From assembly GCA_963693035.2 (NCBI GenBank), contig CAXMMQ010000009.1, positions 186,001 through 250,000 of the forward strand: 64,000 nucleotides of DNA, in the 5' to 3' direction. The notes beneath the pieces are model-generated. The model saw nothing but the letters and a program-made list of their open reading frames with translations, was not told the origin of the DNA and made no database searches. Below, one piece after another: positions 43,187-51,435 of this stretch. Positions within the stretch are counted from its first letter, which is position 1. Every line of letters begins with the position of its first letter. This stretch comes from Lichenicoccus sp963693035 (GTDB lineage Bacteria; Pseudomonadota; Alphaproteobacteria; Acetobacterales; Acetobacteraceae). Both the position numbers and the translations under genes were made by a program.

Positions 43187-44277
43187 AGATCGCGTTCTAC
43201 GGCTCGAGCCTGCTGTCCTCGTACTGGAATGGTGCCGCGACCTATTATCGCGGCATCCTGCGCGCTCTCGCGGCGCACGGGCACGAGATCTGTTTCTACG
43301 AGCCGGATGTTTTCGACCGGCAGTCGCATCGCGACATCGAGCCGCCCCCCTGGTGCCGCGTGGTCGTCTACGAGGCGTCGCCGGAGGGCGTCCAGGTTGC
43401 GCTGGACGGCGCCGGCGACGCGGATGTCGTCATCAAGGCGAGCGGCGTCGGCTACGCGGACGACGCCTTGCTGGCCGGCGTTCTCGCGGGGAAGCGGGAG
43501 CAGTCGCTCTGCCTGTTCTGGGACGTGGATGCGCCGGCGACGCTTGCCGAAATCCGCGATGATCCGGAACATCCGTTGCGCAACGCCCTTGCTTCGCTCG
43601 ATCTCGTGCTGACCTATGGCGGCGGCGCCCCGGTGACGGAGGCGTATCGTGCCCTCGGCGCCCGCGACTGCATCCCGATCTACAATGCGCTCGATCCCGC
43701 GACGCATCATCCGGTGCCACCCGATCCGCGATATGCCTCCGACCTCAGCTTCCTCGGCAACCGGCTGCCGGACCGCGAGGCGCGTGTAGACGAGTTCCTG
43801 CTGCGCCCGGCTTGCCTGCTGCCGGATCGGCGGTTCCTGCTGGGCGGCTCCGGATGGGCCGACAAACCCTGTGGCGCGAACGTCATCAGGCTCGGGCATG
43901 TTGCGACCGCCGAGCATAATGCGCTCAATGCCAGTGCCGGCGTCGTGCTCAACATCAGCCGTGACAGCATGGCGCAGATGGGATTTTCGCCGGCGACCCG
44001 GGTGTTTGAAGTGGCGGGCAGCGGGGCCTGCCTGATGACCGATCATTGGGACGGGCTCGGCATGTTCCTCGAGCCGGGCCAAGAGGTGCTGGTGGTGCGT
44101 GATGGCGTGGACGTGGTCGAGGCATTGCGTGGCCTCGATGCCGGAGATGCCGCACGCATCGGCCAGGCCGGTCTCGCCCGCATCCTGCGTGAGCACACCT
44201 ACGATCGTCGCGCGGTGCAGCTTGACCGGTTGCTGGTCGAAACCCTTGCCGCCAGGCGAGCGAGCGTCGCGGCATGA
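43183..44277 (+). CDS. CgeB-family glycosyltransferase
   Basis: A 364-residue protein with a TTG start (LKIAFYGSSLLSSYWNGAAT) overlapping the previous stop. The N-terminal domain binds an acceptor (YYRGILRALAAHGHEICFYE). SDLSFLGNRLPDREARVDEF precedes the C-terminal motif ATRVFEVAGSGACLMTDHWD, the PF13524-type donor-site signature of CgeB-like enzymes. It is similar in length, opening and C-terminal motif to the next gene, so the pair likely arose by tandem duplication. They probably add successive residues to the same glycan. Confidence 0.85.
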   Translation: MKIAFYGSSLLSSYWNGAATYYRGILRALAAHGHEICFYEPDVFDRQSHRDIEPPPWCRVVVYEASPEGVQVALDGAGDADVVIKASGVGYADDALLAGVLAGKREQSLCLFWDVDAPATLAEIRDDPEHPLRNALASLDLVLTYGGGAPVTEAYRALGARDCIPIYNALDPATHHPVPPDPRYASDLSFLGNRLPDREARVDEFLLRPACLLPDRRFLLGGSGWADKPCGANVIRLGHVATAEHNALNASAGVVLNISRDSMAQMGFSPATRVFEVAGSGACLMTDHWDGLGMFLEPGQEVLVVRDGVDVVEALRGLDAGDAARIGQAGLARILREHTYDRRAVQLDRLLVETLAARRASVAA

Positions 44278-45371
44278 GCCTGCGCATCGTGGTGCTCGGC
44301 CTGTCGCTCAGCTCCTCCTGGGGCAACGGCCACGCGACCACGTTCCGGGCGCTGCTGCGCGGGCTCTCCGGACTTGGCCACGACATCCTGTTCCTTGAGC
44401 GCGACGTGCCGTGGTACGCCGCGAACCGCGACATGCCGGAGCCGGACTTCTGCCGCCTCGCACTGTACGATGATCTCGCTTCGCTACGGGACCGTCACGC
44501 GACGACGATCGCCTCTGCAGATGCGGTTATCGTCGGTTCCTATGTCCAGGACGGCATCGACGTGCTCGACCTGGTGCTCGATACCGCCTCCGGCACTCGC
44601 ATATTCTACGACATCGACACGCCGGTGACGGTGGCCAATCTCGATCGTGGCGATTGCGCCTATCTATCGCCCCGGCAGATCCCGCTGCTGGATCTATACC
44701 TGTCATTTTCCGGCGGCCGCATGCTCGACCGGCTGGTCCGGGATTTTCGCGCGCGTCAGCCGGTCGCATTCTACTGCGCGGTGGACGAGACCCGCTATCG
44801 CCCCGATCCGGGCGTTTTGCCGCGCTGGGATCTCGGCTATCTCGGCACATACAGTGCGGATCGCCAGCCGGCGCTGCAGCGTCTGCTGATCGAGCCGGCC
44901 CGACGACTGACGCAGCAACGCTTCGTCGTGGCGGGGCCGCAATATCCGCCACACATCGACTGGCCCGGCAATGTCGACCGCATCGAGCACCTCCCGCCGT
45001 CGGAGCATCCGGGCTTCTATGCGTCGCAGCGATACACTCTGAACATAACCCGGGCCGACATGATCGCAGCCGGTCATTCGCCGAGCGTGCGGCTGTTCGA
45101 GGCGGCCGCATGCGGCACGCCGATCATCGGTGATCGCTGGGACGGCCTGGGGGAACTGCTGCCGGAGGGCGACGCCATGCTGGTCGCGGACACCACCGGG
45201 GATGTCGTTCAGGCCCTGCAGGCCATTCCGGAGGCGAACAGGAGCGGGCTCGCCATCGCCGCGCGTGACATCGTGCTCGCGTTCCATACCGGCGCCGCGC
45301 GCGCCGCGATGCTGGTCGATATCCTGCAGACCACCGCGGCTCAGAGCCCGAGGTCGCTCAACCCGGGATGA
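44274..45371 (+). CDS. CgeB-family glycosyltransferase (tandem paralogue)
   Basis: A 365-residue protein, start MSLRIVVLGLSLSSSWGNGH, with the same architecture as its upstream neighbour. RALLRGLSGLGHDILFLERD is in the first domain; LGYLGTYSADRQPALQRLL and VRLFEAAACGTPIIGDRWDG are in the second. It overlaps the neighbour by ATGA and is the last gene of the glycan operon. Its 3' end overlaps the converging NTF2-like gene by 31 bases. Confidence 0.86.
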   Translation: MSLRIVVLGLSLSSSWGNGHATTFRALLRGLSGLGHDILFLERDVPWYAANRDMPEPDFCRLALYDDLASLRDRHATTIASADAVIVGSYVQDGIDVLDLVLDTASGTRIFYDIDTPVTVANLDRGDCAYLSPRQIPLLDLYLSFSGGRMLDRLVRDFRARQPVAFYCAVDETRYRPDPGVLPRWDLGYLGTYSADRQPALQRLLIEPARRLTQQRFVVAGPQYPPHIDWPGNVDRIEHLPPSEHPGFYASQRYTLNITRADMIAAGHSPSVRLFEAAACGTPIIGDRWDGLGELLPEGDAMLVADTTGDVVQALQAIPEANRSGLAIAARDIVLAFHTGAARAAMLVDILQTTAAQSPRSLNPG

Positions 45372-45814
45372 TCGGCGGGACGGGGCGACGCCCGGACCCA
45401 GTGGAACCTGCGCTCGGCCGGCGTGATCGCGAGGTCGTTGATGCTGGCGTGGCGTGCACGCATCAGCCCCTGTTGGTCGAATTTCCAGTTCTCGTTGCCG
45501 TAGGCACGGAACCAGCTTCCCGCCGCGTCATGGAACTCGTAGGCGAACCGCACTGCGATACGATCCTCGGTGAACGCCCACAGCTCCTTGATCAGCCGGT
45601 ATTCCTGCTCGGCTGCCCATTTGCGCGTCAGGAACCCGACGATCGCAGGACGCCCGCTGAAGAACTCGTTCCTGTTGCGCCACCGGCTGTCGGGGCTGTA
45701 GGCGAGCGCCACCTTGTCGGGATTACCGCCGTTCCAGCCATCCTCGGCTGCGCGGACCTTCTGCACGGCGGATGCCCGCGTGAATGGCGGCAGGGGCGGA
45801 CGGGCTTCGGTCAT
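45341..45814 (-). CDS. NTF2-like (DUF1348) family protein
   Basis: A 157-residue protein starting MTEARPPLPPFTRASAVQKV. It shows the DUF1348 pattern: KVRAAEDGWNGGNPDKVALA, YSPDSRWRNRNEFF, EQEYRLIKELWAFTEDRIAV, VRFAYEFHDAAGSWFRAYGN and the ending PAERRFHWVRASPRP. This is a SnoaL/NTF2 fold with unknown substrate, often beside oxidoreductases. It lies 19 bases after the SDR gene and is probably cotranscribed with it and the GST. Confidence 0.88.
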   Translation of the reverse strand: MTEARPPLPPFTRASAVQKVRAAEDGWNGGNPDKVALAYSPDSRWRNRNEFFSGRPAIVGFLTRKWAAEQEYRLIKELWAFTEDRIAVRFAYEFHDAAGSWFRAYGNENWKFDQQGLMRARHASINDLAITPAERRFHWVRASPRPADHPGLSDLGL

Positions 45815-45833
45815 GGAAGATTCTCGCTTTTGC

Positions 45834-46535
45834 TCAGAAATGCTCGACCCACGGCCGCACCTCCAGCTCCCAGCTCCAGGCATTGCGCGGCTGCCGCAGT
45901 ATGTCGAGATAGCTCTGCGCGATGGCGTCCGGATCGAGCGTGCTGTCCGGCCGGTCGGCGGGATCGGCTCGGTTGTCGCTGCGCACGCTGCCATCGATCA
46001 CGAAATGCGCGACATGGATCCCCTGCGGTGCCATTTCCCGGGCGGCACTCTGCGCCAGCCCGCGCAGCGCGAACTTGCCCATCGCGAACGCCGACGAGGT
46101 CGGGTAGCCCTTGACGCTGGCCGACGCCCCGGTGAGCAGGATGGCCCCATGCCGGGCCGGCAGCATGCGCCGCACCGCCTGCTGCACCACCAGGAAGCCG
46201 CCGAACGCGGAGACCTCGATGGCCTGACGCACCGCCTCGGGATCGAGCTCGGCGATCGGCCCGCGCACCCGGCCGCTGGCGTTGTAGAGCACGAGGTCGG
46301 GCGCCCCGAGTTCGGCATCCACGCGCTCGAACAAATTTGCCACCGCGGCCGGATCGCCGGCATCGACGGCATAGCGCGCCGCATCCAGTTCGGCCGCCAA
46401 CGGCGCGAGCTTGTCGATGCTGCGCGACGCCAGCCCCACCTTCAGGCCGGCAGCCGCAAGCTGTCGCGCAACCGATGCGCTGATGCCTGGCCCGGCGCCG
46501 ACGATCAGCGCCGTCCGGTACGGGAGGGTACTCAT
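45834..46535 (-). CDS. SDR-family oxidoreductase with Phe in place of the catalytic Tyr
   Basis: A 233-residue short-chain dehydrogenase-like protein. The cofactor motif is IVGAGPGISASVARQLA, with LVLYNASG at strand 4 and LLTGASASVKG for the Ser. The YxxxK motif reads FAMGKFALRGLAQ, so Phe stands where the catalytic Tyr is expected. The Lys is kept. Such SDR relatives may bind substrate or cofactor with altered or no redox activity. The start overlaps the GST stop (ATGA), so it is coupled to the detoxification genes. Confidence 0.87.
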   Translation of the reverse strand: MSTLPYRTALIVGAGPGISASVARQLAAAGLKVGLASRSIDKLAPLAAELDAARYAVDAGDPAAVANLFERVDAELGAPDLVLYNASGRVRGPIAELDPEAVRQAIEVSAFGGFLVVQQAVRRMLPARHGAILLTGASASVKGYPTSSAFAMGKFALRGLAQSAAREMAPQGIHVAHFVIDGSVRSDNRADPADRPDSTLDPDAIAQSYLDILRQPRNAWSWELEVRPWVEHF

Positions 46536-47230
46536 GCCTTGGCGGAGGTCTGGCCGAACAGGATCTTGCGCTCCTCCTCGGTGCGTATGCCGCCGGCACC
46601 CGGATTGACCTGCGCGACCAGGTCATAGGCGCGCGTCGTCGCCGGGCGCGCCTTGATCGTGGCGTGCCAGCGGACGAGGTGCGGGAAGTCGTCCAGCGTC
46701 TGCCCTTGCGCGTCGGGCAGGATCCAGGGATAGGCGGCCATGTCGGCAATCGTGTAGTCGGGCCCGGCCACGAAGGCGCGGTCGGCCAGGCGGTGGTTCA
46801 GCACGCCGTAGAGCCGGTTGGTCTCGTTGACATAGCGGTTGATCGCATACGGGATCTTTTCCGGCGCGTAGTTGCGAAAATGGTGGTTCTGCCCAGCCAT
46901 CGGCCCGAGGCCGCCCATCTGCCAGAACAGCCATTGCAACACCTCGGCCCGCGCGTGCAGGTCGGACGGGATGAACCGCCCGGTCTTTTCCGCGAGATAG
47001 AGCAGGATCGCGCCGCTCTCGAACAGCGGGATGGCGGCACCCCCGCCGGTCGGCGCCTGGTCGATGATCGCCGGAATGCGGTTGTTCGGGGCGATCGCCA
47101 GGAACTCCGGCTGGAACTGCTCGCCCTTGCCGATATTGATCGGATGGATCTTGTATTCGAGGCCGGTCTCCTCGAGGAACAGCGTCACCTTGTGACCGTT
47201 CGGCGTCGTCCAGTAGTACAGGTCGATCAT
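46532..47230 (-). CDS. Glutathione S-transferase family protein (YfcG/YghU-like)
   Basis: A 232-residue GST. The thioredoxin-fold domain opens MIDLYYWTTPNGHKVTLFLE, with Thr/Asn in the TPNG site typical of the Nu class (YfcG). FESGAILLYLAEKTGRF follows, then an all-helical domain with MGGLGPMAGQNHHF and DYTIADMAAYPWI. Nu-class enzymes have disulfide-bond oxidoreductase activity with glutathione. AGGAG precedes the ATG at 47230. It is the first gene of the operon GST, SDR, NTF2-like, divergent from the LLM monooxygenase. Confidence 0.92.
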   Translation of the reverse strand: MIDLYYWTTPNGHKVTLFLEETGLEYKIHPINIGKGEQFQPEFLAIAPNNRIPAIIDQAPTGGGAAIPLFESGAILLYLAEKTGRFIPSDLHARAEVLQWLFWQMGGLGPMAGQNHHFRNYAPEKIPYAINRYVNETNRLYGVLNHRLADRAFVAGPDYTIADMAAYPWILPDAQGQTLDDFPHLVRWHATIKARPATTRAYDLVAQVNPGAGGIRTEEERKILFGQTSAKA

Positions 47231-47343
47231 GCAGGGCTCCTGGTCATGCCGCATCGGGTCATTGAAGTTCGCTGCCGCCGGCGCGATGTCGGCTCGGCGG
47301 GCTTCGGATCGGAGCACCCAATGAGTTTGGAGGCAAGACGCGC

Positions 47344-48672
47344 ATGAGCACTGGACGCATGCTGCACCTGGGCGCCTTCATGCGGCCGGTGAGCATCCAT
47401 ACCGGCGCATGGCGCCATCCCGGCGCCTATCCGGACGCGAACTTCAATTTCGCTCATCTGAAGCATTTCGCACAGCAATTGGAGCGCGCCTGTTTCGACG
47501 CGTTCTTCATGGCGGACCACCTCGCGGTGCTGAACATGCCGGTGGCAGCCCTCAGGCGCAGCCACACGGTCACCTCGTTCGAGCCGTTCACCCTGCTTTC
47601 GGCGCTTGCGGCGGTGACCGAGCGCATCGGCCTGGTGGCAACCGCGTCCACCACGTTTGACGAGCCCTACCATGTCGCGCGCCGGTTCGCCTCTCTCGAC
47701 CATCTCAGCGGCGGCCGCGCCGGCTGGAACATCGTGACCACCGCCAACCCGGATGCCGCGCTCAATTTCGGCTATGACAGCGAGGTCGACCACGATGCCC
47801 GCTATGTGCGGGCCCGCGAGTTCTACGACGTTGTCACCGGACTATGGGACAGCTTCGCCGACGATGCCTTCATCCGCGACGTCGGAAGCGGCATCTACTT
47901 CGATCCCGATCGCATGCACGTGCTCGGCCACCTGGGCGCGGCGCTGAACGTGCGCGGCCCGCTCAATATCGCCCGCCCGGTACAGGGCTGGCCGGTGGTG
48001 GTGCAGGCGGGCTCCTCCGAGCCGGGGCGCCAGCTCGCCGCCGAAACCGCGGAGGTGGTGTTCGCCGCCGAGCCGAACCTAGCCGCCGGGCAGCGCCTGT
48101 ATGCCGACATCAAGGGCCGCATGCGGCAGCTCGGGCGCAACCCGGACCATCTGAAGATCCTGCCGGCCGCCTTCGTGGTGGTCGGCGAGACGCAGGCCGA
48201 GGCGCAGGCCAAGCGCGCTCACCTGGACAGCCTGGTGCATTACGACAGCGGCATCGCGTCGCTGAACGGCATGCTCGGGCACGACGTCTCCGGCTACGAC
48301 CCGGACGGCCCGCTGCCGGAAATTCCCGAGACCAATGCCAGCAAGAGTGCCCGAGCCCGGATCATCGAGATGGCCGCCCGCGACAAGCTCAGCATACGCA
48401 CGCTGGCGCAGCGGGCGGGCAGCTATTCCGGGCTCGCCTTTGTCGGCACCGCGCGCGGCATCGCCGACGAGATGGAGGCGTGGCTACTGGGCGAGGGCTC
48501 GGACGGCTTCAACATCATGTTCCCGTGGGTGCCGGGCGGCCTCGACGAGTTCGTGGCCGAGGTGGTACCGGAACTGCAGCGGCGTGGCCTGTTCAGGCGC
48601 GCCTACGAGGGCACCACGCTACGCGAGCATCTCGGCCTACCCCGTCCGGCGAACCGCTTCTTTCCCGATTGA
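47344..48672 (+). CDS. LLM-class flavin-dependent monooxygenase (NtaA/DszA-like)
   Basis: A 442-residue bacterial-luciferase-fold oxygenase using FMNH2 from a separate reductase. Marks are MLHLGAFMRPVSIHTGAWRH, ACFDAFFMADHLAVLNMP, LDHLSGGRAGWNIVTTANPD and GWPVVVQAGSSEPGRQLAAE. This NtaA/SnaA/DszA subgroup cleaves C-N or C-S bonds of xenobiotics or aminopolycarboxylates. The actual substrate is unknown. GGAGG is 8-12 bases before the ATG. The 3' end overlaps the converging TetR gene by 36 bases. Confidence 0.92.
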   Translation: MSTGRMLHLGAFMRPVSIHTGAWRHPGAYPDANFNFAHLKHFAQQLERACFDAFFMADHLAVLNMPVAALRRSHTVTSFEPFTLLSALAAVTERIGLVATASTTFDEPYHVARRFASLDHLSGGRAGWNIVTTANPDAALNFGYDSEVDHDARYVRAREFYDVVTGLWDSFADDAFIRDVGSGIYFDPDRMHVLGHLGAALNVRGPLNIARPVQGWPVVVQAGSSEPGRQLAAETAEVVFAAEPNLAAGQRLYADIKGRMRQLGRNPDHLKILPAAFVVVGETQAEAQAKRAHLDSLVHYDSGIASLNGMLGHDVSGYDPDGPLPEIPETNASKSARARIIEMAARDKLSIRTLAQRAGSYSGLAFVGTARGIADEMEAWLLGEGSDGFNIMFPWVPGGLDEFVAEVVPELQRRGLFRRAYEGTTLREHLGLPRPANRFFPD

Positions 48673-49254
48673 GGCGGCCGGCCAGGCGGCGAGCGCGGTC
48701 GCGACGACCCGGTAGAGTGTGGCGCGGTTGGCGCCGGAGGCGGCCTGCACGGCCATGCCCTGCGCGATGGTCATTACATAGCTGGCGAGCGCCGCCGGGT
48801 CGGCATCCTGCGGCAGGTCGCCCTCCAGCCGCGCCCGCTCCAGGCGCTGTCGCAGCGATCCCTCCCAGGCGTTGCGGCGCTCGACCAGTTCGAGGCGGAT
48901 CGGCTCGGCGGCGAGCGAGCAGGCGAGCGCCCCGTTGGTGCCCAGGCAGCCCGGCGGATGCGCGGCATCGGTCTGGGCGTCGGCACAACCGAACAGCATC
49001 CGCTCGGCGACCAGGCGCGCGGTCGGTTGCGACAGGGCGTCGGTCGTGAACGCCATGCAGGTCGACTGGTAGCTGTCGAGCGCCTTGCGGAACAGCGCCT
49101 CCTTGTTGCCAAAGGTGGCATACAGGCTGGGCCGGGTGATCCCCATCGCCTCGGTCAGGTCGGTCATCGAGGCACCCTCGAAGCCCTTGCGCCAGAACAC
49201 GTCGAGTGCCGCGGCGAGCGCCTCGTCGGGATCGAATTCGCGCGGGCGTCCCAT
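48637..49254 (-). CDS. TetR-family transcriptional regulator
   Basis: A 205-residue repressor starting MGRPREFDPDEALAAALDVF. The helix-turn-helix is GASMTDLTEAMGITRPSLYATF. The ligand domain ends with Ala-rich helices. A Cys-containing segment LFGCADAQTD and PPGCLGTNGALACSLA is reminiscent of thiol-reactive or aldehyde-sensing relatives; that is speculative. GTG at 49281 would add 9 residues. It probably regulates the adjacent LLM monooxygenase or aldo/keto reductase. Confidence 0.93.
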   Translation of the reverse strand: MGRPREFDPDEALAAALDVFWRKGFEGASMTDLTEAMGITRPSLYATFGNKEALFRKALDSYQSTCMAFTTDALSQPTARLVAERMLFGCADAQTDAAHPPGCLGTNGALACSLAAEPIRLELVERRNAWEGSLRQRLERARLEGDLPQDADPAALASYVMTIAQGMAVQAASGANRATLYRVVATALAAWPAASIGKEAVRRTG

Positions 49255-49295
49255 CGTGCTGTCGTCCCGTTCAGGTTGCACCGGCTGGAGCGGAC

Positions 49296-49326
49296 ACTAC
49301 CACCGATCTGCAGACGAATAGGTAGT
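49296..49326. promoter_or_regulatory. Inverted repeat upstream of the TetR gene (candidate operator)
   Basis: ACTACC (49296-49301) and GGTAGT (49321-49326) flank 19 bases, 43-72 bases upstream of the TetR start. TetR genes usually autoregulate through such a palindrome. The arms are only 6 bp, so chance is possible. Confidence 0.3.
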
Positions 49327-49374
49327 CCCGCTACAGCACGCGGTCCAGTCACCAAAGCCGGCGGCAGGGATGCC

Positions 49375-50358
49375 TCAACCGGGAACCGGAGCGTGCTGCG
49401 GGATCAGCCCGGCCTGCTTCAGGTCGGCCCAGAGCGCGGCCGGGATCGCCGCCGTCATCAGGGCGGCGTTCTGTCGCATCTCGGCGATGCTGCGGGCGCC
49501 TGGAATGGCGGCGGCGACCACCGGATGCGCGACGCAGAACTGCAGGGCCGCGGCACGCAGGTCGACGTCGTGACGTCCGCACAGGGCGGCGACCGCATCA
49601 CGCCGCGCCACCAGCTCGGCAGGCGCCTGTACATAGTCGTAGGTGGTGCCGCCGGTGAGCAGCCCCGAATTATACGGCCCGCCCATCACCACGCTGACGC
49701 CGCGCTGGGCGCAACGGGGCAGCAGCGTCTCGAGCGACGCGGTGTCGAGCAGCGTGTAGCGCCCCGCGGCAAGAAATATATCCGGGTCGGCCCGGTCCAG
49801 CGCGCGCAGGCAGGGCTCGACGCGGTTCACCCCAAGCCCCCAGGCCCTGATCACCCCTTCCTCGCGCAGCCGGGTGAGGGCGGGAGCGGCGCCCGTCATC
49901 GCCTCCTCGAAGCGCTCCTGCCAGTCCGCGCCGTGCGTGTCCTCGCCGACATCGTGGATGTAGACCACGTCGATCCGCGCAAGACCGAGTCGCTGCAGGC
50001 TGTCCTCCACCGAGCGCCGGGCGCCATCGGCGGAATAGTCGTAGCGGATGCCGAACGGCAGGCCGCCGACGAACGACGAGCGCTCCTCCGGCAGCACCGG
50101 TCCCGGCGCCGGCACCAGCATGCGCCCGACCTTGGTGGACAGCATGAACTCGTCGCGCGGATGCGAGCGCAGGGCCTGTCCGAAGCGATGCTCCGACAGG
50201 CCAAAGCCGTAGAACGGGGCGGTGTCGAAATGGCGCACCCCGGACTTCCAGGCGGTATCAAGCACCGCCAGCGCCTCGGCATCCTCCACGCGACCGAACA
50301 GGTTGCCGAGCGGGGCGCCACCGCAGCCGAGCGGTCCAGGGGGTCGGTAGCGGGTCAT
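49375..50358 (-). CDS. Aldo/keto reductase
   Basis: A 327-residue AKR of the D-threo-aldose 1-dehydrogenase/fucose dehydrogenase type. Asp-Tyr of the catalytic tetrad lies in GVRHFDTAPFYGFGLSE, Lys in EFMLSTKVGRMLV, and DVVYIHDVGED supplies the His. The C-terminal NADPH-binding part includes AAIPGARSIAEMRQNAAL. The ATG at 50358 has GGAGA upstream. It is divergent from the FNT-family transporter. Confidence 0.92.
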   Translation of the reverse strand: MTRYRPPGPLGCGGAPLGNLFGRVEDAEALAVLDTAWKSGVRHFDTAPFYGFGLSEHRFGQALRSHPRDEFMLSTKVGRMLVPAPGPVLPEERSSFVGGLPFGIRYDYSADGARRSVEDSLQRLGLARIDVVYIHDVGEDTHGADWQERFEEAMTGAAPALTRLREEGVIRAWGLGVNRVEPCLRALDRADPDIFLAAGRYTLLDTASLETLLPRCAQRGVSVVMGGPYNSGLLTGGTTYDYVQAPAELVARRDAVAALCGRHDVDLRAAALQFCVAHPVVAAAIPGARSIAEMRQNAALMTAAIPAALWADLKQAGLIPQHAPVPG

Positions 50359-50372
50359 GCCGGGTCTCCGTG

Positions 50373-50389
50373 GATCGTTCGAGACGATC
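50373..50389. promoter_or_regulatory. 17-bp palindrome before the aldo/keto reductase gene
   Basis: GATCGT-TCGAG-ACGATC, perfect 6-bp arms around a 5-base centre, 15 bases before the aldo/keto reductase start, in the divergent region shared with the FNT gene. A candidate operator for a dimeric regulator; none is identified. Confidence 0.35.
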
Positions 50390-50483
50390 ATGGCCGCGAA
50401 CGCGCGCGCGTGCCATCATTGCAGAAAATGGGTCGCGATCATTGGCGGCGTCATGCCCGGGCTGCCCGGCGGTGGAGGTTCCG

Positions 50484-51305
50484 TTGACCGGCAAGAGTGA
50501 CGACCAGGGTGACCGGAAGCCGCGGAGCAAGGGCGAGCCCGCGCTGCCAAATGCAAAGGAAATTCACGATCTCGTCCTCGAGGAGGGCGAAGCCGAGCTC
50601 GAACGCGGCTTCGGCTCGCTGGCCTGGTCGGGCCTTGCCGCAGGCCTCTCGATGGGTTTTTCGTTCCTGGTCATGAGCATCATGCGCGGCGCGTTGCCGG
50701 ATCGGCCCTGGGCGATCCTGATCGACGGATCCGGCTACACGGTGGGATTCCTGATCGCGGTGCTGGGACGCCAGCAGCTTTTCACCGAGAGCACGCTGAC
50801 CGCCGTGCTGCCGGTGCTCAGTCGGAGCTCGTCCGGAACGATTCCGAAGCTGCTTCGCCTGTGGGCGATCGTGCTGGCTGCGAACCTCATCGGCACAATC
50901 ATCTTCGCCTGGCTTATCTGTCACCAGGATCTGTTCAAGCCGCAGACCTGGACGGCATTGAACGAAATCAGCACGGCCTCTCTCGAAAGCGGCTTCTGGC
51001 CGATGGCCGTGAAATCCCTGCTGGCCGGATGGCTGATCGCCCTGATGGTCTGGCTGCTGCCGGGTGCGGGTCCGGCGCAGGTGCTGATCATCATGATCCT
51101 GACCTACGTGGTCGCGATCGGGCAATTCTCGCACATGGTGGCAGGATCGGTGGAAGCGGCGTTCGCGGTGTTCGCCGGACATGCCTCGCCATTCGATTAT
51201 CTGGGACGCTTCGCGCTGCCGACGCTCATCGGCAACACGCTCGGCGGCGTGTCGCTGGTGGCGATCCTCAACCACGCGCCGTTGCGTTTCGACGCCGAGG
51301 TCTGA
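50484..51305 (+). CDS. Formate/nitrite transporter (FNT) family protein, YfdC-like
   Basis: A 273-residue inner-membrane channel-like protein. I set the start at the TTG at 50484 (LTGKSDDQGDRK) because GGAGG lies 5 bases before it. A charged cytoplasmic N-terminus (EIHDLVLEEGEAELERGFGS) precedes six hydrophobic segments, with the first at LAWSGLAAGLSMGFSFLVMS. FTESTLTAVLPVLSR is the FNT half-helix region, and the protein ends TLIGNTLGGVSLVAILNHA. The permeant ion is unknown; YfdC-like members are diverged from FocA/NirC. Confidence 0.85.
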   Translation: MTGKSDDQGDRKPRSKGEPALPNAKEIHDLVLEEGEAELERGFGSLAWSGLAAGLSMGFSFLVMSIMRGALPDRPWAILIDGSGYTVGFLIAVLGRQQLFTESTLTAVLPVLSRSSSGTIPKLLRLWAIVLAANLIGTIIFAWLICHQDLFKPQTWTALNEISTASLESGFWPMAVKSLLAGWLIALMVWLLPGAGPAQVLIIMILTYVVAIGQFSHMVAGSVEAAFAVFAGHASPFDYLGRFALPTLIGNTLGGVSLVAILNHAPLRFDAEV

Positions 51306-51381
51306 TGTCCGGGCGGCGCAGGCTGGACGCGTGTCGTACGGTGGGGCACGATCCCTCCGCGTACAGGAGAGTCCAGCGGGC

Positions 51382-51435
51382 ATGAGGTGGCGCACCCATC
51401 CAGCCGTCATGCAGTCGGCCGTTCCGAATGGCTGA
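51382..51435 (+). CDS. 17-residue leader ORF overlapping crtI-crtB
   Basis: ATG at 51382 preceded by AGGAGAG about 11-17 bases upstream. It encodes 17 residues (MRWRTHPAVMQSAVPNG) and stops at TGA 51433-51435, which overlaps the ATG of the carotenoid fusion gene (51428) by 8 bases. The fusion gene has no ribosome binding site of its own, so translation may be coupled through this leader. Hypothetical, based only on signals. Confidence 0.4.
   Translation: MRWRTHPAVMQSAVPNG

Noticed and set aside
49274..49281. A lone GTTGCA upstream of the TetR gene
   Set aside because: A single 6-mer occurs by chance; the clustering of three near putA is what makes those sites credible.
51328..51345. Possible PpsR site upstream of crtI-crtB
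   Set aside because: TGT is followed after 12 bases by CAC, not ACA; it does not meet the TGT-N12-ACA rule.
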